Below, piece by piece: positions 25,134-32,700 of a stretch of 38,006 nt of DNA (its first letter is position 1; every line of letters starts with the position of its first letter). The DNA comes from Sphingobium sp. GTDB lineage: Bacteria > Pseudomonadota > Alphaproteobacteria > Sphingomonadales > Sphingomonadaceae. The stretch lies in NCBI RefSeq assembly GCF_003248505.1, contig NZ_QFOA01000027.1:1-38006 (forward strand), written 5' to 3'. The notes below the pieces were generated by a model, which was not told where the DNA came from, searched no databases, and saw nothing but the letters and a program-made list of their open reading frames with translations. The translations under genes were made by a program, and so were the position numbers.

Positions 25134-25162
25134 AATATAGCACTGCGACATTTGGCTTTCAA
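25134..25162 (-). promoter_or_regulatory. sigma70-type promoter overlapping iteron 1
   Basis: On the minus strand TTGAAA (25157-25162) and TATATT (25134-25139) are separated by exactly 17 bp. Iteron 1 (25142-25151) lies in the spacer, so a protein bound to it would block the promoter. Confidence 0.55.
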
Positions 25163-25284
25163 AAGCCATTCTGGTCCAAAAACCGCTGTTTTCTGCGGTT
25201 TTCTAGCGCACTGCGACATGGCTTCTAGCATACTGCGACATGGGTTTAGCGCACTGCGACATGGCTTCTAGCATACTGCGACAT
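25142..25284 (+). repeat. iteron array (five copies of ACTGCGACAT)
   Basis: ACTGCGACAT occurs at 25142, 25210, 25232, 25253 and 25275. The last four share the longer unit TAGC-NN-ACTGCGACAT and start 22, 21 and 22 bp apart, two helical turns. A hairpin AAAACCGC/GCGGTTTT (25179-25202) and the palindrome GGCTTT-CA-AAAGCC (25154-25167) lie between copies 1 and 2. This is the standard look of a theta-type plasmid or phage-plasmid replication origin. Confidence 0.85.
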
Positions 25285-25395
25285 TCCGTTAACGAGTATG
25301 AGATACAAAGGTTTTCGTATGGCAAGAAAAGAAGTTAAATGAATAATGACAGCCGCTTAACTCACCTGTTATTGTGAAAATAGATAAATAGAAAT
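25285..25395. other. AT-rich region next to the iterons, probable unwinding element
   Basis: About 110 bp of visibly AT-rich sequence follow the iterons directly, including runs such as AAAATAGATAAATAG. With the iterons it makes a complete candidate origin. No clear consensus DnaA box is seen; GTTATTGTG at about 25367 is only a loose match. Confidence 0.5.
25385..25390 (+). promoter_or_regulatory. TAAATA motif before the attenuator-like leader
   Basis: GATAAATAG lies about 11 bp upstream of the first hairpin of the leader, where a promoter for the 25521-27424 operon would be expected. Confidence 0.4.
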
Positions 25396-25400
25396 GAAGG

Positions 25401-25507
25401 AAGCAGACCGCCAAATGCTGCCACCTTCGGCAGTGGTCTGCTTCGCATTTCCCATAAAGAAGTTCGTCCACTGTGTGTTCTTGGCGGTCCACACAGTGGA
25501 CTTTTTT
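25401..25507 (+). promoter_or_regulatory. attenuator-like leader: hairpin plus terminator with complementary loop
   Basis: Hairpin 1 has an outer stem AAGCAGACC/GGTCTGCTT (25401-25409 with 25435-25443) and an inner stem CTGCC/GGCAG. Hairpin 2 is a perfect 12-bp stem, GTCCACTGTGTG/CACACAGTGGAC (25466-25477 with 25490-25501), followed by six T: a textbook terminator. Its loop TTGGCGGTC (25481-25489) is the exact complement of GACCGCCAA (25406-25414) in hairpin 1. The terminator points into the operon and ends 13 bp before its first gene, so it must be regulated or leaky. Confidence 0.7.
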
Positions 25508-25520
25508 ATGGAGACTTCAA

Positions 25521-25841
25521 ATGAACAACAAACGACGCAAAAACCTTTATACTGCTATTAAGGCAATTGAGGCATATACAGAAGACCGCTCACTGACCAA
25601 GCGCCTTGAAGAAGCTGATTTGCTGGTCAGCGCAGCACTCGCCGAAGAGCAGGACTACTTCGATGTTATGCCCGAAGGGCTACAGTCGGGCGAACGTGGC
25701 ACGACCGCAGAAGCTGCCATTGACGAACTCACAGAAGCACAGAACCTAATCTCCAACCTCGTGAACCAGACGGCGCTGATTGCGGATGTTTCCGATGACA
25801 TCGTGGAACACATCACCAACGCGATTGAAGGTGTGGCATGA
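25521..25841 (+). CDS. small acidic helical protein upstream of the polymerase-like gene
   Basis: A 106-aa protein, MNNKRRKNLYTAIKAIEAYT at the start and then strongly acidic helices (EEADLLVSAALAEEQDYFDV). GGAGA lies 7 nt before the ATG at 25521, directly after the terminator. It overlaps the next gene by ATGA, so the two are translationally coupled. Unknown function; it might be an accessory factor of the polymerase-like protein. Confidence 0.7.
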   Translation: MNNKRRKNLYTAIKAIEAYTEDRSLTKRLEEADLLVSAALAEEQDYFDVMPEGLQSGERGTTAEAAIDELTEAQNLISNLVNQTALIADVSDDIVEHITNAIEGVA

Positions 25842-27424
25842 GCAAGGAATACTACTCCGACGAAGCTGTGAAAGCGCAGCATGTCTTGAACAAGGCCGCT
25901 ACTGAAATTGCCATCCCAAAGGCGTTCAAGGATCGCTTTCCAGACCTGAGCATCAAAGATCAGGAGAAGCACTTTAACAAGTATCTCGATGTAGTGTCGG
26001 GTGTGCTTTGGAAGTCTCTTCCATATCTTAAGGACGGGTCACAAACCCATGTTTCAACCGGCGGCTTGTATGACGATTGCAGGCACTTCCAATACAAGAA
26101 TGGTCGCTATTCGATTTGGAAATGCTTCAAGGACATCTATCCGATGTTCATCGTTCTTGAGAAGGGAAGCAATCTCAAGATCGCAGACAGCCCATTTGAA
26201 AAGAACACAAAAGTCCAGATTGTAAACGAGAGGCTTATTAAGATGCTCCTGAATGAACGTGCGCCGAAGAGTGTTTTCTATGAACTGTTTGGCGAAAACG
26301 AGGACGCATCTGATCCGAAGTATGAACGCCTTGAAATCGACATGGATAATTTGCAGCGATATATCGACAACACGGAATATGAAATCAGCAGGACTGACGC
26401 CGAGCAGACTGCTCTACAGGCGAAACTCCGCAAGGGGCTGTATCAGGCGCAGTTGGTCCATAAAGTCGGCGCGCACACCGAAGCCGCACACGGATATGCG
26501 TTCTTGCCGATGCTGCCCAGCCCAAGCTCATTCGGTCGCATCTATTACAAGGGCTTGAATATCCAGAACGTGACCAAGCAGGTTCGTAGCGCAATCATCG
26601 GAGAGCATTTCCAGTATGATATGAACGCAGCGGTCTATGCCGTTAAGCTGGCCATCTACAACATGATAAACGCCGGCGAAAACGAACTGATCCAGACCCG
26701 CAAAGGCACCTACACGCGCGAATATCTCAATGAAAAGAACGCTATTCGCCAGCGTCTTGCAAGGGAATGCTTTGAGGGCGTTGGGGTCGATCACAAGTTC
26801 GCAGTTGATCGTATCAAGCAGGCTCTAACGGCCATCGGGTTCGGCGCGAAGACGACGACTGGCTTCTGGTTCGACGGGAACGACCAGAAGGGAACTGCGC
26901 TAACCGATATATTGAAAAGCCCGGTCGTGCGCGAGAGGTTCTTGTCTGATCCGTGGGTTGAAGCGTTCCTGAGTGAGCAGTCGGTGATTGAGGCTGAAAT
27001 CCTCGACAGCATCAAGGCCGGGTCCGACTTTGACGAAATCGCACAAGTAGTGAGGGAAAAGAACGGGGCAAATGGCAGGGTCACTAATCCCTTGCTGCTG
27101 GCATACACCTACCAGCAGAACGAGACGTTCCTGATGGATGTCGCAATCGAGATTCTGGCGCAATACGGCATCCCTGTTGTGGCCCGTATCCACGATGCTT
27201 TCGTGACCAGCGCAGCGGTCCCTACGAAGGTCATGGATGAGATCATTATGGAATGGTCGCGTTTTAGCAGCCACATCACACTTGATTGCGAAAAGGTGCA
27301 GGCTTGGAGGCCGGTTGATGTGAAGATCGCGCTAGTCGAGCATGACGCAAATGTCGAAGCGCACAGAAAGCATATCGCCCTTGAAGAGCGCAAGGCCCGC
27401 ATTCACAGCCTGCGCGCAAACTGA
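25838..27424 (+). CDS. putative T7-like single-subunit polymerase, very small and divergent
   Basis: A 528-aa protein with motifs of the T7 RNA polymerase/Pol I palm family in order. FGRIYYKGLNIQNVTK (232-247) matches the RGRVYxxxxxNPQ segment. YDMNAAVYAV holds a candidate motif A aspartate, D261. RIKQALTAIGFGAK holds motif B, with K327 and F335 at the same +8 spacing as T7 K631-Y639, then G336. YGIPVVARIHDAFVT holds motif C, H452-D453. T7 RNA polymerase is 883 aa, so this would be a minimal form. The tyrosine that selects ribose in T7 is phenylalanine here, so a DNA-polymerase or mixed activity is possible. No exonuclease domain or T7-like promoter-recognition domain is evident. It sits beside the iteron origin. 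Confidence 0.55.
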   Translation: MSKEYYSDEAVKAQHVLNKAATEIAIPKAFKDRFPDLSIKDQEKHFNKYLDVVSGVLWKSLPYLKDGSQTHVSTGGLYDDCRHFQYKNGRYSIWKCFKDIYPMFIVLEKGSNLKIADSPFEKNTKVQIVNERLIKMLLNERAPKSVFYELFGENEDASDPKYERLEIDMDNLQRYIDNTEYEISRTDAEQTALQAKLRKGLYQAQLVHKVGAHTEAAHGYAFLPMLPSPSSFGRIYYKGLNIQNVTKQVRSAIIGEHFQYDMNAAVYAVKLAIYNMINAGENELIQTRKGTYTREYLNEKNAIRQRLARECFEGVGVDHKFAVDRIKQALTAIGFGAKTTTGFWFDGNDQKGTALTDILKSPVVRERFLSDPWVEAFLSEQSVIEAEILDSIKAGSDFDEIAQVVREKNGANGRVTNPLLLAYTYQQNETFLMDVAIEILAQYGIPVVARIHDAFVTSAAVPTKVMDEIIMEWSRFSSHITLDCEKVQAWRPVDVKIALVEHDANVEAHRKHIALEERKARIHSLRAN

Positions 27425-27598
27425 ACAAACGAAACTCCACAGAACAGGACATAAGGAGCCTATAATGACGACTTAATGGCCGAATTTGAGAGTAAGCGAT
27501 CAACAATCTGCCCAGTCATTGTTAATCCAGAGCATAACGCCTACCATATCGTAAACATGCGGCACTATCTAAGCCGCGCCAACAATAAGGAGCAAAAT
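27425..27598 (+). promoter_or_regulatory. leader with TATAAT, strong ribosome site and a 3-codon ORF
   Basis: AAGGAG (27453-27458) is 6 nt before ATG-ACG-ACT-TAA (27465-27476), whose stop overlaps another ATG (27476) in frame with the downstream gene. TATAAT sits at 27461-27466. A second AAGGAG at 27587 serves the annotated gene at 27599. Confidence 0.35.
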
Positions 27599-27922
27599 AT
27601 GCCCAATGCACGACAAGTCCTGTTTCCCTACGGTATGGCGAAGAACGATGATGGCAGTTGGTCGTTTTTCAACCGCAAATACAAAGCCGTTGGTATCCAC
27701 GGCGACGATTGGTCCGACTGGAGCGATCCCAAGCACAAGCTGCGCTTGAAGGGGCTAGGTCCAGCAACTCTGAAAAAGCTGGACATTGACGGCACAGGAA
27801 CTTGCGACCGCATCTTTTTCTACAATGATGCGACCAACCCAGAACGCTCGGCTGAAAACCGAAATGCCTATTTCGAGAAGCTGGCAATCCTCATTAATCT
27901 GAAAGAGGATTTGAGGCGCTGA
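27599..27922 (+). CDS. conserved mobile-element protein of unknown function
   Basis: A 107-aa protein, MPNARQVLFPYGMAKNDDGS at the start, then FFNRKYKAVGIHGDDW, LKGLGPATLKKL and DRIFFYNDATNPERSAENRNAY. The pattern (N-R-x-Y-K-x-hydrophobic-G, KGL, and the Y-N-D-x7-S-A motif) recalls small hypothetical proteins common on plasmids and integrative elements; I know no function. AAGGAG lies 6 nt before the ATG. An in-frame start at 27476 would add 41 residues of poor quality. Confidence 0.7.
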   Translation: MPNARQVLFPYGMAKNDDGSWSFFNRKYKAVGIHGDDWSDWSDPKHKLRLKGLGPATLKKLDIDGTGTCDRIFFYNDATNPERSAENRNAYFEKLAILINLKEDLRR

Positions 27923-27984
27923 TACGCCCATTGTGCTGGCTGACATTCTTCCTATCTTGGTGACGGCAGAAAAGGGAGCAGGCG

Positions 27985-28227
27985 ATGGCGATTATTCACG
28001 ACACGATCAAAATACCGGCAGGCGGCGTAATGCCGACGTTGGGCATGTTAATGGGTGACCATACCTCGAGGCAGGAGCATTCTGATCTGATTGATGAGAA
28101 TGGCGATGTGCGCGGTGGTTCGCTGTTTGGTGCCGAAGGCGACAAAATGCGCGAGGACTTTGTAAAGCGCCATATTGATCCATTGAACCGGACGGCATAT
28201 CATTTGAAGCGCGGTTCCGAAAAATAA
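27985..28227 (+). CDS. small unknown phage-type protein
   Basis: An 80-aa protein (MAIIHDTIKIPAGGVMPTLG at the start). AAAGGGAG lies 7 nt before the ATG and a strong terminator follows the stop, both supporting a real gene. No recognised domain. Confidence 0.6.
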   Translation: MAIIHDTIKIPAGGVMPTLGMLMGDHTSRQEHSDLIDENGDVRGGSLFGAEGDKMREDFVKRHIDPLNRTAYHLKRGSEK

Positions 28228-28238
28228 GCAGCAAAGCG

Positions 28239-28263
28239 AAAGCCCCGGTCAATCCGGGGCTTT
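28239..28263. terminator. bidirectional rho-independent terminator
   Basis: AAAGCCCCGG pairs with CCGGGGCTTT around a TCAAT loop, with T following on the plus strand and partly on the minus strand. It separates convergent genes ending at 28227 and 28269. Confidence 0.85.
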
Positions 28264-28268
28264 TCCCA

Positions 28269-28676
28269 TTAGTGCTTCGGGATGGAAATGCTGCGCTCGA
28301 TCGTCGTTTCGGTTTTGACGACCGGCGGTTTCTTCACAGCCTGTAGCTGTAGCCCTAGCGCCCCTACGATGCCCAACAGCGCGCCTAACGCGAACTTAGC
28401 AGCATTAGCTGCCCAAGCTGCGCTCTTAAGGCCGCCATGCGCCTCAGAGCGCGCCGTTTTTAAATCCTCAACATCGGTGACGACCTTCCTGAACTGGTCG
28501 CGCAGAACTCCGCTTTCCTTGCGGTCAGCTTCCAATTCTCCGACACGCATACTCAGGTCTTTAATCTCGGCGGTGTTCGTGGCTGTCTGGGTCAACAGGC
28601 TGTCTAGCTTGCCGTCCATCTTGCCCAACATCATGAGAATGTCAGGCGACAGTGTTGCTTCCGATTTTGTAGACAT
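28269..28676 (-). CDS. coiled-coil protein with one membrane helix, lysis-region candidate
   Basis: A 135-aa protein. Residues 10-80 are a coiled coil (GKLDSLLTQTATNTAEIKDL and VGELEADRKESGVLRDQ), then a hydrophobic helix FALGALLGIVGALGLQL near residue 95-110, then a basic tail. Such proteins lie next to holins and spanins in phages. Its start overlaps the upstream stop (TAATG). Membrane-associated role in lysis is inference from shape and neighbourhood. Confidence 0.65.
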   Translation of the reverse strand: MSTKSEATLSPDILMMLGKMDGKLDSLLTQTATNTAEIKDLSMRVGELEADRKESGVLRDQFRKVVTDVEDLKTARSEAHGGLKSAAWAANAAKFALGALLGIVGALGLQLQAVKKPPVVKTETTIERSISIPKH

Positions 28677-28882
28677 TAGCTGCCTGCCAGTTTGTCGCCA
28701 ATCGCAATGCCGATTGCAACAAGAGTGCCGGGTAGGCCATAACGAACAAGTCGAGTAGCAACGACGCTACGAACAGCAGGAACAGTCCAAGCGACTGTTA
28801 GGACATGCCATGCACCAAGGGCGATGGACTTGAAAAGTGACTGCTTAGTTGGAGCAGTGGTGGCGTCGGTAGCATCAGACAT
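28676..28882 (-). CDS. small membrane protein, possible holin
   Basis: A 68-aa protein with a hydrophilic N terminus and two hydrophobic stretches (GAWHVLTVAWTVPAVRSVV and YGLPGTLVAIGIAIGDKLA). Size and layout fit a small holin, which would release the M15 endolysin, but no family is recognised. GGGAGTAGC-type upstream sequence gives only a moderate ribosome site (GAGGTG). Coupled by TAATG to the next gene. Confidence 0.55.
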   Translation of the reverse strand: MSDATDATTAPTKQSLFKSIALGAWHVLTVAWTVPAVRSVVATRLVRYGLPGTLVAIGIAIGDKLAGS

Positions 28883-28916
28883 GGGAGTAGCACCTCAATA
28901 CAGGTTAGTAGTTCTG

Positions 28917-28922
28917 TATTTA
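28917..28922 (-). promoter_or_regulatory. TAAATA motif before the holin-like operon
   Basis: The minus strand reads GCTTAAATACAG about 35 bp upstream of the 28882 start. Confidence 0.4.
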
Positions 28923-28946
28923 AGCGGATGCCTGCTTGTCATGGTG

Positions 28947-28972
28947 AAGCCGGGAAACGATGTTCCCGGCTT
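28947..28972. terminator. hairpin after the 28976 gene
   Basis: AAGCCGGGAA pairs with TTCCCGGCTT (10 bp, 6-nt loop). T-rich sequence follows on the plus strand (ATTTTATT), but the adjacent gene runs on the minus strand, so its role is uncertain. Confidence 0.5.
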
Positions 28973-28975
28973 ATT

Positions 28976-29239
28976 TTATTCGGCTTCTTTTTCGTTCCAA
29001 TTAGCAATGATGCTTTCAAGTCTGGTCTTTTCCACTTCAAGTAGGGTCGCACTACCAAGGAAGTTGGTAATCTGCATATCAACAGTCTGATAGGTGGCAT
29101 TGTCTAGCGAAGTGTTACTGCGCGAAGTGCGGGTCTCTTCCTCAAGTGCTTTGATGTTTGCGATAAGGGCCACGATGTAGTCGAGGCTGGCTTCAACAGT
29201 TTCACGAAGGGTGAGATTTGGATAGTCGTAGTTTGTCAT
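28976..29239 (-). CDS. small helical phage protein
   Basis: An 87-aa protein (MTNYDYPNLTLRETVEASLD at the start), largely helical and acidic with a likely coiled coil in IALIANIKALEEE-like sequence. It overlaps the upstream gene by 4 bp (ATGA). It lies just after the tail-fibre gene and may be structural. Function unknown. Confidence 0.65.
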   Translation of the reverse strand: MTNYDYPNLTLRETVEASLDYIVALIANIKALEEETRTSRSNTSLDNATYQTVDMQITNFLGSATLLEVEKTRLESIIANWNEKEAE

Positions 29240-29658
29240 GGCGTCTCCACAATTTCGGGTTCAATATATTCGCTCTCAGGCGCGATCTCTGCCAAGATCG
29301 CATCCGCACTCTCATGCACATGAAGCGATACTGGACCAGCAGCGGTAGTTAGCGTTGTGCGAACAAGCGTCATTCCATCATCAAGTTCGATGGCATGTGC
29401 GATGTGATGTGCAGCAAGCGAGAACTTCTTGCCGTCCTTGCCGGTTAGCTGCATCCTGTCCGCTGGCAGCTTGCGGGTAATAGTCGCGAACTGATCCTGC
29501 AATACGGCGCTTTTTGTCTCGCCATCGAGTGTGAGCCATACGCCAGATACTGCTTTTTCGTTTGCTTCCTCGGTGGTGAAACTCTCAACAATCTGGATGG
29601 CGCTGGTGTTGACGAGAACACTCTTTCCGTTGTCCAGAGTTAGTTTAATCATGTTCAT
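29236..29658 (-). CDS. phage protein of unknown function
   Basis: A 140-aa protein. The N terminus MNMIKLTLDNGKSVLVNTSA resembles the opening of FlbD-like or similar small beta-rich proteins, but the rest does not match. It ends in a Pro/Glu-rich tail. GGAGAGGAGG lies 8 nt before the ATG and a TAAATA motif lies upstream, so it probably has its own promoter. Confidence 0.65.
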   Translation of the reverse strand: MNMIKLTLDNGKSVLVNTSAIQIVESFTTEEANEKAVSGVWLTLDGETKSAVLQDQFATITRKLPADRMQLTGKDGKKFSLAAHHIAHAIELDDGMTLVRTTLTTAAGPVSLHVHESADAILAEIAPESEYIEPEIVETP

Positions 29659-29676
29659 GGGGTTTCCTCCTCTCCA

Positions 29677-29682
29677 TATTTA
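29677..29682 (-). promoter_or_regulatory. TAAATA motif before the 29658 gene
   Basis: The minus strand reads CAACTAAATATGGAG 19 bp upstream of the ATG, between the tail-fibre stop and the 140-aa gene. Confidence 0.4.
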
Positions 29683-29701
29683 GTTGAAGAGCAGGGCTTC
29701 G

Positions 29702-32700
29702 TTATTCTACCGTGTTAATGCCGATGCGTTGATCAGCGGTTCCGGACGGCGTGAAGTTACGCTGGATTGTTGCAGTCATCGTTCGCTGCATTGTAGAGCG
29801 GTCTGGATCCGTCCATGTGATGGACTTGCTGTAGAGGTAGGTGTAGCGGATATAACCCGGTTGATTGTCAACCGGTTCTGGACGAGTGCCTTCTATAGAG
29901 ATCGATCCCGCACAGCCGCCTTCTGCTGCAACCTGACCGCCGTTACGATTTAAGTAGAGCGCAAATGCGTTGCCATCTTTGTTGTCCGTCTTGGAACCAA
30001 AGTGGCCACCCTGATTGCTGCCGGTGATGTTGTAGCCGTTTGCTTGGAGGTTCTGGATCGCGGCATCATAGTTGGATCGGCCCTGCGCCGTCGCTGGATA
30101 AGATGCCGTATCCGTAGAGTTCCAACTCCAGCTTGCGGCGACGACAATCTGGCCACCATTTGAGCCAAAGGGGCCAACCGAGGTCGAGGCATTTGCAGCA
30201 AGAATTGACGTGCTGTTCGAATTGCGAAGTGTGCCAGCCAGCAATGCGCCACCGAAATACATGCTGCCATCGACGCGGAGATATTCCTTTGCGTTGCTTT
30301 CCTGACAGTTGTTGAGGTCCGAAAAATATGGACCGGACCAACGGAGGAAACGATTGCCGTTTCCGAAAGGCGCGCCCCAAATGCTCATCCAGCTTTGACC
30401 GTCCGTAGCGAGCCAGTAGCCGTTGCGGTATTCCGTTCGCGCACCGCCATTCGGGTTTTCAATCGTCAGATAGTCGCCACGGATTTTGACGCCGCCGCTC
30501 GTTGGCGAGCCGTTGATTTCTAGGCCGGTCCAACGCCCACCAGCATCGACGCCGACGGTGTATTTGCCTGCCAGAGTGGCAACCTGGCCATTGATGGTGG
30601 TGATCGCGGTGGAATGCTGGCCAACTGTCACGCCCTGCGTGGATACGGTCTGCGACAACGAGGCATACTGCTGATTGACCGATGACAGTGTGTCGAACGC
30701 CTGCACGATGGTGGCGTCCGCCGAGTATGGTGTTGCGACCTGTCCACGTTCCAGCTTGACCTGACGAACGTGCATACTGTTGCTGACACCGTTGGCTTTA
30801 TACCAGACCACGCGGGCCGACACAGTTACGGTGCCTTCCGGGGCAAATGCCGTCACCTGTAGCGCCCGACGACCTGAGCCGTTCGCCGCGAAGTTATTGC
30901 CCTGAGGACGAGAAGGGCCACCAGAAGTGGAAATCGCATTACCGCTGGAATTCCACCAAACCAACTCTAGATATGATACACCATTACCATTTGTTATAAA
31001 ATGGCCAACGTCGGCTGTCAGCGTATACCAGTCTCGTTCGATATTGACCCTATTGCTCTCGATGTAGGTGTAGGAGCCATCGGGGACATTATTGTTGGTG
31101 CCTGCATATGGTCCCCAAGTATCGGTGCCGCCATTGACAAAGAATGTAGTTCCAACGGGCGTCCAGTAGGACATGTCACGCATTTCAAAGCCGCCGTTAC
31201 GAAGCAGATTGCGACTACCGGCGGTGACTTGCGTCGTGAGCGTCGAAGTGCTGCCTTGTAGATTTGTGATCGCGGTTGCTTGATTGTTGATCGTCGCACC
31301 CTGCGTCGATACAGTGCTAGTCAGCGATGCAAGACTTGAGTTGGTTGAGGCAATCGCTGAGAAAGACTGATTTACAGTCGCTTCCATCGAATAGGCTGTA
31401 GCAACCGTTCCGACTTCTAGTTTCGCTTGACGGAATGCTGCTGAGTTGATGCTAACTCCGTCAGGAGTATAGAACACAACCGTTGCGCGAACATGCGTTG
31501 TTCCAGACGGCGCAGCGGCAGTGGTGCATTTGGCAGCTACTCGTGTCGCAACATCGTTAACAAAGCCCCTATTTCCTGCTAGTTCAGGACCGTTGGCACT
31601 GGCGAGGACGTTGCCTGCATTGTCTTCGTAGCGAACTTCAAGATAGCTCTTGCCACCAGCGCCACTAAAATAGACATCAAGGCCGCAAGTGAAAGTGCTC
31701 TGGACGCCCGCTGAGAACGGAACGCGAGTGTGTCGAAGATGATAGTATTTGGTGCCCGCCGAACCTGCGTTAGAGACATAGATATAGTTCCCCCACAGAT
31801 TTGATCCATTGGTCCAGCCCCAATTGCCATAACCTACCTCCCAAAGGCTCAACCCGTTTTCACCAGATCCATTGGCGATCAGGTTTGGATTACCGGCTCG
31901 TAGTTCGTTAGTAAGGGAGGCGATTTGCCCTGACTGGTTGGATTGGGTGGTTTGCAATGAAGTAATGCTGGAACCCTGAGCCGACACAGTAGACGACAAT
32001 GAGGACACAGTGCCGTTAAGCGAAGTGTAGGAGGATTGCAGCGAGTTGATGCTACCGCCCTGCGAAGACACCGTAGTGGACAGGCTTGCGAAGCTGCCGT
32101 TCAAATCTGCATAAGCAGTGTAAGCCTGTTGAGCAGAGGCTTCACCGGAGTATGGTGTGGCAATGCCACCAAACTCGAACTTGACCTGTCTCCAACTAAT
32201 GAGTGTAACTGTGCCGCCACTTGCCGAACACACTAGTCGGACACGAGCAGTTGACGCACCAGCAGGACTGGTAACAGTCATTCTGTTTGTGTTGCGCTGG
32301 CTTGAGTTGGATGTAAAAGAAGTATTGGTTGGCATGAGCGGGCCGCTTGGGCTGGAGATCACGCCGCCTGAGCTATTGAACCAAACAATTTCAAAATAGC
32401 AGTATGGCGACCCACTACTGGATCGTAGTTCGCACTCACCCGACAAAGTGTAGACGTTGTTTTCTGCAACGCCGATGGGACTGCCTTGAAGATAGGCGTA
32501 GACATTACCGCTGAATGGCGCTGTCAGGGCAGCATAGTTGCCCCACGTCCAGACATTGCGGAACCAACTCTCGTTGTTTGAGCCATATCGTTCCCAGCCA
32601 TCTAGTCCGTTCTCAAAGCCGCCGTTCTTGAGGAGGTTTGGGCTAGAAGAAGCAGTCACTAGAGTGTTGAGACTGCTAACGCTTCCTTCTAGGGAAGTGA

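Noticed and set aside
25046..25231. 61-aa frame on the minus strand running through the iterons
   Set aside because: Its start is made by an iteron copy read backwards, there is no ribosome site, and it crosses the promoter at 25134-25162.
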